DNA from: Phymorhynchus buccinoides
Taxonomy: Eukaryota > Mollusca > Gastropoda > Neogastropoda > Raphitomidae
Direction of reading: 5' to 3'
DNA length: 64,000 nucleotides
Assembly (NCBI GenBank): GCA_017654935.2
Contig: CM065695.1
Location: 24,225,554 to 24,289,553 of the forward strand
Shown: one piece after another, positions 44,868-56,698 of the stretch
Position numbering within the stretch: the stretch's first letter is position 1
Layout: each line of letters begins with the position of its first letter
Notes under the pieces: generated by a model
Told to the model about the DNA's origin: nothing
What the model saw: only the letters and a program-made list of their open reading frames with translations
The model's database searches: none
Position numbers and translations under genes: made by a program

Positions 44868-45089
44868 TTAACTCTTCTAGCATCACTCTACACTCCCACC
44901 AAACGCAAAGACATTCACTGCCAAGCACCCTGCCATGTGTTTGTCTGTTTTTAGAGCTTTTGTCACTGTGTTTTTTTTGCCGTTAAAGCAACGCATGTGC
45001 ACTTGAAAAAATAGTTACTTCCCTCTTGTCGGTTGAGACGCAACGGACAACCGAGAACGTCAAAAAGTACATGGTGTTAGAAGAGTTAA
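44868..45089. mobile_element. TTAA-bounded MITE, TTAACTCTTCTA ends
   Basis: Left TTAACTCTTCTAGCATCA, right TGGTGTTAGAAGAGTTAA: a 17-bp inverted repeat with two mismatches. Length 222 bp, no coding capacity. Confidence 0.75.
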
Positions 45090-45645
45090 AGCAGCTCTTA
45101 AGAAAATCACACACGGATGAAGAAACAAACAAACAAACAAACAAACACACAAGGAAACCAACAAACAAACAACTTTAAAACAACAACACAGAATAAGAAA
45201 TTAAAGAACAAAAATCTTTAAAACTTCTCTAGAATCTGGAATAATTTATTTTACTTCTTCTTCTACTTTTTGGTTTAAATATACAAAGACACATGAAAAT
45301 CTATGCCTATAAAATACCCCCCCCCCCACCCCCCCTTAACCGAGATTGTTATTTTTCATAAAATTAAGCAAAACAGACCATAAACACAATAAAAACAAAT
45401 CTACCAACACAACACAAACAAATTTGAACAAAACTGAAAACCAGTGGTATATTTGGCACCAAGGAATAGTCTATAATAGTAATGGTTAAATTTCCCTCAC
45501 CTCTGAATTAATTAAACTACATACTTTACAAACTGCATATCTTCAGGCTCACAATATAATTGCCTATTTCACTTTTCTGACGTTTTGAGAAAAAAGAAAA
45601 AAAACCTTCTTTGGCGTCACTCATACTAAGACTTGAAGAATTTTA
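45090..45645. other. AT-rich intergenic DNA
   Basis: (CAAA)n at 45125-45175 and a C-run at 45320-45335. Nothing else recognised. Confidence 0.5.
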
Positions 45646-45649
45646 TTTG

Positions 45650-46195
45650 GTATTTGGTACTTTATAGTCACAGAGGTGTCCCTGCGAAATTCGGGTTGCT
45701 CCCACCTGAAGAGCGTGGCGCACCAGCCACCCATTTTTTCATGAGGTGATTTTCCCACCCTTAAATGTTGTTTTTATTATTTTTTTTAGAAACAATTACA
45801 TCAATTTTGGATAATAAATTTTGTCCATGATTGTTAGGTATTAGGTACTTTATAGTCACAGAGGCGTCTCTGTGAAATTCAGATTGCTCCCACCTCGAGA
45901 GTGCGTCACAGCCAGAGGTGTGCCACCCATTTTTTTTCATGCGATTTTTGTGTGACTGATGAGGAAGGAAAGGGAGGGGGAGGGGGTAAATTTTGACTAA
46001 TTGACAACTTTTTCGTTGCCACTGGGATTAACGTGTGCTAAGTGCATGGGCACACGTGACCTCGGTTTATCATCTCATCTGAAAGACTCCATGTTCAGAC
46101 CGTAAGGCCTAGTGCAAAGTGAGAGGAAAAATCCCCTGTACCCAGGTTCGAACTCGGGTTTACTTGACACAAGGCGAACGCGTTACCTCTGTGCA
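45650..46195 (+). repeat. Two B-box-type repeats in direct order
   Basis: A truncated copy (45650-45765: 'tttggtactttatagtcaca', 'gaaattcgggttgctcccac') is followed by a near-full copy (45837-46190) ending 'cccaggttcgaactcgggtt'. Same family as 18888. Confidence 0.75.
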
Positions 46196-46690
46196 CCTAC
46201 ACCTACATATTCTTTTCCACCTGATATTGCAAAAATGAGTCAGTCTAACTTTTACAATGACCATGACAATGTTGTGTTAACTGAATGTACAATTCTTAGA
46301 GGGTGAGAAAAATATATCTTATGAAACGATTTTTAAGATACTAATGGTGATTTGAAAATAAATAAGATGTTTTCTTTAGTTAACATGAACCATTCTAAAT
46401 AATAAAATAGTTTTAAAAACATTTAAAACAAAAAGGCTTACACACTCTTGTCATGTAACACATAAAACAGTTAATGAACTCTTGTGTTCACACATAATTA
46501 TTAACATATACATAAAATGTACATAAATGAAAGCAAATACATTTCTAATCATGCATACATATTTATATGCAAACACCCTGATGTATGACATGCAAGTACA
46601 CGCTTTGTAACTTATCTACATACAAAAGTATAAAATTCATACGTTAAAATGCATATAGACATGCTTTTAGCCGACTGGTATCAGTCCGGG
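46196..46690. other. AT-rich DNA, nothing recognised
   Basis: No coding signal or known repeat. Confidence 0.5.
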
Positions 46691-46696
46691 TAACCC

Positions 46697-47001
46697 CTCA
46701 TGGGAATACCGGGGGGTCTTTTGCATAAATAGTTCCCCCACCTCCTGGAAGTTCTGTGCTTGTAACTTCCGCTAATCTGTCACTCTCTTTGACTCTGCCT
46801 TTTCCCTTTGCTTACTGTCATCTACTATCTGTCTACCTTACCGGTCCATTCTCCTGCCTTTTTTTCAAGAAACACTTTCAAAAAGATTTCCTCCAGCCGA
46901 AGTCGGACTTGTTGGGCCTATTTATTTCTTAGTTAGGCGCATCAAGGCAGCATGATGCATCTGCGCTGATAATTGACAGGAAACTGTCTGAGAAGAAGAA
47001 G
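46697..47001 (+). repeat. GAA-tailed SINE-like repeat
   Basis: 'catgggaataccggggggtc', 'agttcccccacctcctggaa', 'cactctctttgactctgcc', then the 'gcctatttatttcttagtta' block and an AAGAAGAAG tail: the complete order for this family. Confidence 0.65.
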
Positions 47002-47342
47002 TCTGGGTAGCATTAAGTACCAAACAAAACAATGACGTTAATAATAAATAACAACAATGAAAAGCAAACATGGATATATAATGTACAAACTTGGTAGTTC
47101 TGAACTATCAAATCAGAACAGTTTGTGAATGTAGGCACTAAGATGAAAACAGAACCCCAGATTTCTACACATAAGTTGGATTTCTTGTACATCTTTTAAA
47201 CGCTTTATGAAAATAAAAAAATAAAATTGAAGCCATTCATGATTTTACCCAAAATACTGTTCATAATTTCCTTTCTTTGCTTACTGGCCTTAACTTTGTG
47301 AAAGAATCCCCTCCAGGAAGCTATGAACCTATAAACAACATT

Positions 47343-47756
47343 ATGTCGTCGGTGAAATTCACAAACCTCGTATCTCGATTTTTTTTGGGGGGTTGAGTTA
47401 GATACATAGTCAGCTCTCTAATTTTTCCCGCCACCTTCCACCAAAAGCTCGTATCTCTAACGACTTTCTATCTGGGGTAAATGAGGTTGTGTAAATAGAA
47501 GAAAAACTCTTAAGTCCCAAATTCAGATGATACTTAAGGACAAAAATCTCGTATGTTCATATTTTTTCATATATCTAAAAACATTAAAACGTAATGTTAA
47601 CAAAATTCAGGACTAAACTTGAAATGTCTTGAACAACATATTCATCGTAGTTGATAAATTGTGGTAAACGCGGTTAATTTTTAAAACTTTTTTTTCCGTT
47701 TTTCTCAAAACTATCCAAATCGAGATACAAGGTTTGTGAATTTCATCGACGATGCA
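47343..47756. mobile_element. MITE with 35-bp terminal inverted repeats
   Basis: 'tcggtgaaattcacaaacct' and 'cgtatctcgatt' on the left face 'aatcgagatacaaggtttgt' and 'gaatttcatcgacga' on the right. About 410 bp long, AT-rich inside, no coding capacity. Superfamily unknown. Confidence 0.8.
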
Positions 47757-48435
47757 CAAATCAGAATCAACTTTGACACTGGCCAAGAGTTAAACCATCT
47801 GAACATACAGACATTAACAGTAACAGATCTGTATTCATTGGATGAAAGATTGACAATAAGAATCATTATTAACGTTCCCTTCAAACCACTTTTGCCAAAC
47901 AAGTTTTCAAACACTGCCATTTTCAGTTTGCAAATGGTTGATAATAAAAATAAAATTATGATCTTCGTTTCTAATACGCTTGTAGAAACAACTGTTTTCA
48001 CTCATTGCCCCCTTTCTTGAATAAATGTTCAACAACAAATACTGATGTTACCATCAAACCAGTTTTATCAGAATAACTGTTTCCAAACTTTCCCTCTTCA
48101 GTTTATGATTGTTTTTACACACTACCATCTTCAGAATGTGAATGGTTGACAATTAAAAAAAATGGTGACATTCGCTTCTAAGTTTGTCAAAAACAACCGT
48201 TTTTTGGTGGGTTTTTTTTTAACACACATTGCCCCTTCTCATAACAAATATTGATGTCTCCTTCAAACCAGTTTGCTTAGACAGCCGTTTCAGACATTGC
48301 CCCTTTCCACATCTAAATGTTCAGTTTCCTACAGAAAACATTTTGTGAATGACTGGCGATAAGAAACGGTTGGTGATCGTATCTGATAAGAACGATTGGT
48401 GATCGTATCTGATAAGTTTACTGAAACAACCGTGG

Positions 48436-49561
48436 TCACACAGCGCCCTCTGCGGTGTGCAGATGATTAACAATACCCAGGGCCCCCCCGATGCCGAAGC
48501 GCACAAAGTTGTCCCCAATGAGGGGCCCCATGGCGTAGAGTCCCCTTTCCCGCGTGCTCTGGTAGCTGAAGGGGTCCACGTCGATGGGGTTGTGCTTGCT
48601 CTCGATCGGCCACTTAGGCACCACGCCCAGCTCCCGTCCCCCGCCCGGCAAAAAGGACAGGTCCGGGCGCGAGCCCACCATGATCACCGTGCAGGACACG
48701 TCCACCGAGATGATGGACTGTTCCGACCCAGGGGGAGACGGGCTGCGAGACGGGAGGGTGCACGAAGAAGATTGGATGGGTTTAAGCAGCAGCATTTCTT
48801 CGCTGATCTCCACCACGCGATGGCGGGGGTAGGGCTGGTACAGTTCATGCTCCTCCTCCCCTTTCATCAACATGGCCACGCGGTGGTACTCAGGGTAGAT
48901 GGACTGTGGCAGCTTGCGGAAGACTAAGTTTGGGTCTTTGGGCCCGCAGCGGAACACGTGGATCACGGGTAAGTTGGCTTCCAGCGCCATGAGGATGGCG
49001 TCCGCTGCGCTCAGCCCTGCACCCACCACGCAGATGGGCGCCGAGGTACTGCTGAGCTCACTCTCCACCAGGTGGCGCTCAAACGCGCTGAGGGAGTGAA
49101 CGACGGAGGGGAAGTTTTCCCCCCTGACGCCTAAACGGTTGGGGATGTCGTAAGTTCCCGTGGCCAGCACAACATTTGGTGTCAGGTAGCAGAACTCTTC
49201 TCGATTGTCCACCGACTGAAACAAGTCCTGCATAACATCCCCCAAATCCTCCATGCTGCTGTCACACACATCCTCATTGTCACTTTCTTTGCCTGGAGAG
49301 CCCCCACCCTTGTTGACGATCCTGTAGCCGCGGACCTCCCACAGAAAGTGGTGGTTTTCGCGGATGTTCTGGCAGCAGGGCTCCACCTCGCCGCTCTCGC
49401 AGTCGGCCCCGTTGCGCGTGTGGAAGACCTTCTGGATGGAGGTGACGGTGTGGTGGTCCTGGAAGTGATCTTTGAGGCCCATGCAGCTCACGTAGTCCTC
49501 GTAGTAGTCTCTGACGTCGCCCGTCGTCGCCCGCCGGCTGTTGAGGGCCATCAATCGATGC
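48436..49561 (-). CDS. OSGIN, terminal coding exon
   Basis: Minus-strand exon from acceptor gacgcag (49562-49568) to the TGA at 48436. Begins HRLMALNSRRATTGDVRDYY, in phase with the previous exon (donor AG|G). Visible motifs: VLATGTYDIPNRLGV (the ATG-type motif of flavin monooxygenases) and VVGAGLSAADAILMAL (a second GxGxS dinucleotide-binding site). The end reads GDNFVRFGIGGALG, typical of OSGIN1/2. An acidic stretch between the two halves (GKESDNEDVCDSSMEDLGD) looks like a lineage insertion. Family knowledge: OSGIN proteins are stress-induced, FAD-binding monooxygenase-like growth inhibitors, some with mitochondrial roles. GC content is much higher than in the flanks. This is the longest and safest exon of the gene. 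Confidence 0.93.
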
Positions 49562-50115
49562 CTGCGTCATGACACAACACAGTTACATGTATATGCCAGT
49601 CACATCTTGTCACTAAATGAAAACACAGAGCACTGAAATGCAAATAATACATCATTTCTCTTGATGTTTACAACCCATTGCAGTAAGTAGAAAGGATCAG
49701 TTCATATTAAGATAGGCCTATCACCAAATTTCTGGGTGTTTTATGGCAGTGGTTAGAGAGGATGAATCTACCGGGTAGTCAAGCTCTTGATTTCATCTCT
49801 TTGTCATTCTACTATCTTCCTTTACAATCGCAATGCTAAAACAATTTACGTTCATCTTCTTCTTAAGTCATTAAATCATAAGTTTCTTTATTGTACAACG
49901 CACATGGAAACTTCTCTTCCACCGTGTAAAATAAAAATATTAAATAAAAGTATGAAACATAAATTTACATGAACAAATATGTAACTCTCACACCACACCC
50001 AATCATTCATCCGCTCTCCGCTATCTTGCTCACTCATCATGCAACCCACCACCACTTCCGCCTTCATTATTTTTAACCCTTTCTTTTTTCCTTCCTTTCC
50101 TCCTTTTTCCTTTCC

Positions 50116-50118
<3 letters not shown>

Positions 50119-50176
<58 letters not shown>

Positions 50177-50190
50177 TGTGTGCGTGTGTT
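50119..50190. repeat. (GT)n microsatellite in OSGIN intron
   Basis: About 28 GT units with a few GC changes at the end. In the intron between the exons ending at 49561 and 50292. Confidence 0.95.
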
Positions 50191-50291
50191 TCTTTCAGAT
50201 CTATCCAACATATTATATGTTTACCACTTTACACCCTTCACCCTACTAGTCAGAAAGGACCAGCCTTCTCATCTAAGGTCTACGGCCCCAC

Positions 50292-50377
50292 CTTTTGGCC
50301 AGCCACTGTCTGAAGGGCAGGTCAGGCAGCTCCATCCAGTTGCTCTGGCTGAGGGTCTGCATGGCCCCCTCCATGCG
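50292..50377 (-). CDS. OSGIN internal exon
   Basis: 86-bp exon on the minus strand. Acceptor tttccttttcag, then RMEGAMQTLSQSNWMELPDL and PFRQWLAK, donor AAAAG|GTGGGG, phase 2. WMELPDLPFRQW is the conserved OSGIN motif (vertebrates: MELP.LPFRDW). The frame continues from the phase-0 exon at 57663 and into the terminal exon as K-R-H-R. The acceptor side abuts a tandem array that copies this very splice site. Confidence 0.9.
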
Positions 50378-51030
50378 CTGAAAAGGAAACACAACACGCG
50401 TGTACTGTCGGCCACCACCATGCACCATCAGGCCCCCTCCATGCGCTGAAAGGGAAACACAACACGCGTGTACTGTCAGCCACCACCATGCACCATCAGG
50501 CCCCCTCCATGCGCTGAAAGGGAAACACAACACGCGTGTACTGTCGGCCACCACCATGCACCATCAGGCCCCCTCCATGCGCTGAAAGGGCAACACGCGT
50601 GTACTGTCAGCCACCACCATGCACCATCAGGCCCCCTCCATGCGCTGAAAGGGAAACACAACACGCGTGTACTGTCAGCCACCACCATGCACCATCAGGC
50701 CCCCTCCATGCGCTGAAAGGGAAACACAACACGCGTGTACTGTCAGCCACCACCATGCACCATCAGGCCCCCTCCATGCGCTGAAAGGGAAACACAACAC
50801 GCGTGTACTGTCGGCCACCACCATGCACCATCAGGCCCCCTCCATGCGCTGAAAGGGCAACACGCGTGTACTGTCAGCCACCACCATGCACCATCAGGCC
50901 CCCTCCATGCGCTGAAAGGGAAACACAACACGCGTGTACTGTCAGCCACCACCATGCACCATCAGGCCCCCTCCATGCGCTGAAAGGGCAACACGCGTGT
51001 TCTGTCAGCCACAGCCATGCACCTTCACCC
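50378..51030 (-). repeat. Tandem array duplicating the OSGIN 3' splice site
   Basis: About ten copies of a 68-bp unit (some 63 bp). On the minus strand each unit carries tttccctttcag, the real acceptor of the adjacent exon with one base changed, then CGCATGGAGGGGGCC, the first 15 bases of that exon, then TGA. Unit lengths repeat as 68-68-63-68, a 267-bp higher-order pattern (identical variants at 50536 and 50803). Units are nearly identical, so the array is young. Confidence 0.92.
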
Positions 51031-51065
51031 CAGGGCTATGCATCATCCCCCAGGCCACACAGAGA

Positions 51066-51082
51066 GAGGAAGGGGGGGGGGG
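51066..51082. repeat. G-run, and C-run at 51264-51289
   Basis: Poly-G at 51070-51086 and poly-C at 51264-51289 in the OSGIN intron. Confidence 0.8.
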
Positions 51083-51299
51083 GGGGAGGCAGGGAAGATG
51101 TAAAAGAACGAAGCATATGGAACTGTGGATACATTTGTTTGGAGAGGTTTTCACCTTTTTTTAAATGCATTGTTTAAGCAGTTGTTTACAGAAAGAAAGC
51201 TTACAGCAAAACAAACTTATTCACATAATGTTTTATGGATTTTCAGAAGCATCATATTATTAGCCCCCCCCCCCCCCCCCCCTCCCCCCAAAGTTCTAC

Positions 51300-51410
51300 A
51301 GAAGATTTCAGTTATAAGTTTCTTACTACATTATTAGTCATCATATTATAAGATGCGGGAGTCTCAGTCTGGAAAAAATGTATTTCCCTATACTATAGAC
51401 TAGTCCATAA
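51300..51410 (+). mobile_element. MITE half, GGCGC/ATAAGG family
   Basis: 'ataagtttcttactacatta', 'ttagtcatcatattataaga' and 'gggagtctcagtctggaaaa' match the second half of 58425-58600. Confidence 0.5.
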
Positions 51411-51489
51411 AAGTCTGTATTCATATATTGCAAATGTAATGTCTGTATTCATATATTGCAAATGTAATAATCACAAAAGTGTAAGAGTA

Positions 51490-52056
51490 CAGACAAACCC
51501 CTACTTTACGACCCTCTGTTAAGCGACCACCTCTCATTTGAGACCAGATTTGTCGGCACAGATGCATTTTACTATGTAAACGACCTCTCTTAAACCACTT
51601 CCTCTAAAACGCGACTTACGACCGCCATTTTGTTGGTTTTTACGACCGTTGCTGTCGTCTGCATAGACTTCGAGCAAAGGGAAACAACCACGGTCAAGGG
51701 CCTGAAAGCGGAGTCGCTTCCCTTGTTGTAGAAAAGATGGCGGAGAGCGTAGGAAAAGCACGAAAACCACTGACTTTGAAAAAGAAAACCACTGACTTTG
51801 GACGAGAGTGGAGGTGATTAACAGAAGTCGGCGAAGTGAAACTGTAATATCGATTGCACAATCCTATGGAGTTGGAAAGACCCAAATCCAGTTTTAATAT
51901 GTCATTGTATGTGTGCATGAAGAAGAGAGTATGAACTGTGCTGAACTTTTTCTTTCTACGGCTGCCAGTGAAAACCTCCGTCATATGACCCCTCCAATTT
52001 ACGACCGATTTTTCCGGACATTTTGGAAGTCTTAAAATAGAGGTTTGTCTGTATTA
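51490..52056 (+). pseudogene. pogo/Tigger element with broken transposase start
   Basis: Ends TACAGACAAACCCCTACTTT and AATAGAGGTTTGTCTGTA, flanked by TA. Inside, from 51737, a frame starts MAESVGKARKPLTLKKK. A 16-bp duplication of 'aaaccactgactttg' shifts the frame. A second piece at 51817-51894 reads RSETVISIAQSYGVGKTQIQ, the CENP-B/pogo N-terminal helix-turn-helix. A stop follows and the DDE domain is absent. It is a non-autonomous derivative of a pogo/Tigger transposon, and its direction shows which strand was coding. Confidence 0.85.
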
Positions 52057-52243
52057 ATTATTGGTTTCAAACTAAATCAAACATGCGTGTGTTTGTGCAC
52101 CTACAAGGATACACGAATATACATGACATGTATATTTTTGTGAATATGTGTGCGCACACTCTGTGTGCATATGTAAGAGCCTTAGTACGTAACTGACATA
52201 GATGATTTTGTGCCCACTCTCAATAAGGAAGTGCATAATGCAC

Positions 52244-52346
<103 letters not shown>

Positions 52347-52739
52347 TTTGATTGATTGATTGATTGATTTAATTTAAAGTTTGTTCACAACAATGGTGAT
52401 ATTAGACTTAAAAAACAGCAAACAGACAAACAAACGAATCAATGAATTAAAATGAGGTGGTGGGGGAATTGTGTGTGTGTGTGTGCGTGTGCGTGTGTGT
52501 GTGCGTGTGTGCGTGTGCGTGTGCGCGTGTTTGTGTGTGCGTGCATGCACACGCACATGCATGTGGTCTGTCTGTGTGTGCGTGCGTGCGTACATGCATG
52601 TGTGTGAGTTTGTGTATGTGCATGTGTGTGCTTGCATGCCTGTCTGTGCACACACTCCTCACAAGCAGCTGTACGTGAGCAAGCACGCATGAAGACAAGT
52701 AGGCAAATGCACGGGTGACTGGTCTCACTAATCAAAACG

Positions 52740-53140
52740 ACTAACGCAGGCCAGCTGTCGCACGGCCTAAGATGCCGCCTTCACTGAGAAGCACCCTTGC
52801 CACTAAGAGCAGGGGGGGGGGATTAGCTAAACCAGCAGCACCATTGCATGCACGAGCGAACTTCTTAAGTCTGTTTCGCTCGGTCACTGCTTTTCCGGGG
52901 GAAAAAATCCTGAACTTGCAAAAAATTCACGCGACCGACACAAGGTCGAGGTCACACAAGCGGTGTCCACCACGCTTGGCATAGCAATGACAGCAACGTG
53001 CATTTAGACGTTGGTGGTTACTGGTAATGTTGGAGATTTGCTCACTGCTCATGTCACTGCACAATCGCTGCTTATCTCAGCCATTGTCTCCTGGGTAACA
53101 AGGACCTGTTTTTAAATCAGGAGGAATGTTCCGCAGCCTT
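52740..53140. other. No recognised feature
   Basis: Intron DNA of moderate GC without identifiable repeat or exon. Confidence 0.4.
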
Positions 53141-53149
53141 GTACTTTAG

Positions 53150-53217
53150 TCCCTCCCATCATGTACCTGGGTACAGGGGATTTTTTCCTCTCATTCTGCA
53201 CTAGACCTTAACGTGGA

Positions 53218-53248
<31 letters not shown>

Positions 53249-53408
53249 CGTGTGCCCATGCACTTAGCATACGTTAAACCCAGTGGCAACGAAAAAGTTG
53301 TCATTTGGTAAAAATCGAGTGGCGCGCCTCTGGCTGCGACGCGCTTTCCAGATGGGAGCAACCCGAATTTCACAGAGACGCCTCTGTGACTATAAAGTAC
53401 CTAATACC
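53150..53408 (-). repeat. B-box-type repeat, minus copy
   Basis: 'gtacctgggtacaggggatt', 'gagtctttcggatgagacga', 'cccagtggcaacgaaaaagt', 'gcgcctctggctgcgacgcg', 'gactataaagtacctaatac': the family at 18888 read backwards. It lacks the GGTTCGAAC block. Confidence 0.75.
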
Positions 53409-53664
53409 TAATGTTTATGATTCTCAATCTCAAAGTCTGTTTCTTTCAGTTTTATGACAATAATCCTAGGCTGATCCTAACCCTATCCCTTTTCCAAAAC
53501 CCACTCAAACCTAGCAGACTGTTGCTTCTCTGTGACAATTTTCAATGCAAACATTTTGCAGACCTGCCTACCCCCAATTTCGTTTTTTAGGTACTCCACG
53601 AAATAAAATTCCGTACTTTTTCTCAAAATTCTGTATTTTGCAAGGAGACCCAAATTACAGAACA

Positions 53665-54139
53665 TTAACTCTTTCTATACTAACCTGCGCTCTCGTCGCA
53701 GGGCATGCGCACAACGCCTCGTTACTAAGGTAACGGGATATCGCATGTGAACTTTAAAAATTCATAGTTCATAGGTTAACAGTCATGCGTGCTTCAAAGT
53801 GGCTCAGAGGGCTACTACTACGTTTCATTCATGCCTCTCGACACTGACTGACTGGCTGTAGGCTATTTTGGGACCTTAAAATTATATTTTCGCTATTATG
53901 AGTGTGCCTGGCTTGACAAAGCATGCATTTATTTTAAAATATCACAAATCAAAACTAATCAAGTGGATGCTTTGAAACTGTTGCAGGTGTTAGTACTGTA
54001 TATTGTGTACATATTGCCAAAATGTCACGTTTGTATCTGTTACCATTATTTAGAAAAAAAATTTTTTGGCAACCTATGCAAATCGGCCAGTACAGAACGC
54101 TTGCAAAGGGAAGCAACTGGCCAGCATGGAATAAGTTAA
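53665..54139. mobile_element. TTAA-bounded MITE, TTAACTC family
   Basis: Left TTAACTCTTTCTATACTAA, right GGGAAGCAACTGGCCAGCAT, ending AATAAGTTAA. Shares the 'gggaagcaa..ggccag' right-end motif with 37151. Confidence 0.65.
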
Positions 54140-54464
54140 ACCGCCATGCGAAATGACGAAAAACACTCGATTTTGACAGATCTTAGACCTTATGTTCAAA
54201 TTTTTGCCGTATTAATTTTCCATTTACCGTACTGCAGTACTGGGGCTCAAAATCGTGTATAAAATACGGAAAATTCGTATGGGTAGGCAGGTCTGGGGTG
54301 GGGGGGTGGGGGTGGGGGTGACTAAAGTACAAGATAGCCGAATTTCCTTTTCGGGTAATTGAAAACAGTAGGGGTTTGAATCGGTGAAGGAGAAGGGAGA
54401 GTGACAGACAGAGAGAAAGAAAGACACACGCAGAGAAAACACACTGAGGTCATGAACCCATTAT

Positions 54465-54757
54465 TTCCTCCATGGGGATACCATAGGATCTTTCAGTACA
54501 AATTGGTCCCTGACAATCTGAAAGTTCCTCTAATCTATCACTCTTTTTAACTCTGCCTTTTCTTTTTCTTTGTGTCATCTACTATTTTTACGACTTGTTG
54601 GCCCATTCTTCTGCCTTTAAATAAATCCTAATAATTTTATTCTTTTAGCTCCTCCAAAATTGGAATGTGCTGGCTGAATGCAGCGAAGAGACCAGTGAAA
54701 ACTGAAAACCGGACACATGTATCTCACCCATTGACCTGGGAACACAGAAGAAGAAGC
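54465..54757 (+). repeat. GAA-tailed SINE-like repeat
   Basis: 'ccatggggataccataggat', 'tgccttttctttttctttg', 'tggcccattcttctgcc', 'gagaccagtgaaaactgaaa' and a final 'aacacagaagaagaag'. Its last ~45 bp are the seed of the tandem array that follows. Confidence 0.65.
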
Positions 54758-56588
54758 CCGGGTGCCATACGCATCTTTTTCCAACCTTTACTTTATTCAT
54801 TAACCCCTTCACAGCCACATGTATTTCACCCATTGACCTGGGAACACAGAAGAAGAAGAAGTCGGGTGCCATACGCATCTTTTTCCAACCTTTACTTTAT
54901 TCATTAACCCCTTCACAGCCACATGTATTTCACCCATTGACCTGGGAACACAGAAGAAGAAGAAGCCGGGTGCCATACGCATCTTTTTCCAACCTTTACT
55001 TTATTCATTAACCCCTTCACAGCCACATGTATCTCACCCATTGACCTGGGAACACAGAAGAAGAAGCCCGGGTGCCATACGCATCTTTTTCCAACCTTTA
55101 CTTTATTCATTAACCCCTTCACAGCCACATGTATTTCACCCATTGACCTGGGAACACAGAAGAAGAAGAAGCCCGGGTGCCATACGCATCTTTTTCCAAC
55201 CTTTACTTTATTCATTAACCCCTTCACAGCCACATGTATTTCACCCATTGACCTGGGAACACAGAAGAAGAAGAAGCCGGGTGCCATACGCATCTTTTTC
55301 CAACCTTTACTTTATTCATTAACCCCTTCACAGCCACATGTATTTCACCCATTGACCTGGGAACACAGAAGAAGAAGAAGCCGGGTGCCATACGCATCTT
55401 TTTCCAACCTTTACTTTATTCATTAACCCCTTCACAGCCACATGTATTTCACCCATTGACCTGGGAACACAGAAGAAGAAGAAGCCCGGGTGCCATACGC
55501 ATCTTTTTCCAACCTTTACTTTATTCATTAACCCCTTCACAGCCACATGTATTTCACCCATTGACCTGGGAACACAGAAGAAGAAGAAGCCGGGTGCCCA
55601 ACGCATCTTTTTCCAACCTTTACTTTATTCATTAACCCCTTCACAGCCACATGTATTTCACCCATTGACCTGGGAACACAGAAGAAGAAGAAGCCGGGTG
55701 CCATACGCATCTTTTTCCAACCTTTACTTTATTCATTAACCCCTTCACAGCCACATGTATTTCACCCATTGACCTGGGAACACAGAAGAAGAAGAAGTCG
55801 GGTGCCATACGCATCTTTTTCCAACCTTTACTTTATTCATTAACCCCTTCACAGCCACATGTATTTCACCCATTGACCTGGGAACACAGAAGAAGAAGAA
55901 GCCGGGTGCCATACGCATCTTTTTCCAACCTTTACTTTATTCATTAACCCCTTCACAGCCACATGTATTTCACCCATTGACCTGGGAACACAGAAGAAGA
56001 AGAAGCCGGGTGCCATACGCATCTTTTTCCAACCTTTACTTTATTCATTAACCCCTTCACAGCCACATGTATCTCACCCATTGACCTGGGAACACAGAAG
56101 AAGAAGAAGCCGGGTGCCATACGCATCTTTTTCCAACCTTTACTTTATTCATTAACCCCTTCACAGCCACATGTATCTCACCCATTGACCTGGGAACACA
56201 GAAGAAGAAGAAGCCCGGGTGCCATACGCATCTTTTTCCAACCTTTACTTTATTCATTAACCCCTTCACAGCCACATGTATTTCACCCATTGACCTGGGA
56301 ACACAGAAGAAGAAGAAGTCGGGTGCCATACGCATCTTTTTCCAACCTTTACTTTATTCATTAACCCCTTCACAGCCACATGTATTTCACCCATTGACCT
56401 GGGAACACAGAAGAAGAAGAAGCCGGGTGCCATACGCATCTTTTTCCAACCTTTACTTTATTCATTAACCCCTTCACAGCCACATGTATTTCACCCATTG
56501 ACCTGGGAACACAGAAGAAGAAGAAGCCGGGTGCCATACGCATCTTTTTCCAACCTTTACTTTATTCATTAACCCCTTCACAGCCACA
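54714..56588 (+). repeat. Satellite array, ~104-bp unit, about 18 copies
   Basis: The unit runs 'cacatgtatttcacccattg', 'acctgggaacacagaagaag', 'aagccgggtgccatacgcat', 'ctttttccaacctttacttt', 'attcattaaccccttcacag'. Copies are 102-105 bp, differing mainly in the number of GAA triplets and a c/t before 'cggg'. The first half equals the SINE 3' end, the second half is its 3' flank. Lies in the OSGIN intron between the exons at 50377 and 57663. Confidence 0.95.
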
Positions 56589-56698
56589 GAAAAATAGAGA
56601 AATTATCGATTTTCTTGTCATAAAATTTAAAAGAGACCTGCTAGATTTTGTTGTTGTTGTTGACCTGTTAGACTCAATCTGAGAAAATAGGCTATAGA

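Noticed and set aside
47736..48020. 94-codon plus-strand frame
   Set aside because: Starts inside a MITE end; no domain, and an overlapping frame exists on the other strand.
48457..49572. Plus-strand frames opposite the OSGIN exon
   Set aside because: Shadows of a high-GC coding exon on the minus strand with clear OSGIN motifs.
50273..50983. Overlapping open frames across the 68-bp array
   Set aside because: The unit has no stop in some frames, so open frames are a by-product; the real coding part is only 50292-50377.
50378..51030. CRISPR-like direct repeat array
   Set aside because: Units are contiguous tandem copies without unique spacers, and the DNA is eukaryotic.
54645..56335. Repeated FFFFCVPRSMGEIH-type frames on the minus strand
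   Set aside because: Translation of the SINE-tail satellite; the pattern follows the DNA unit and has no gene context.
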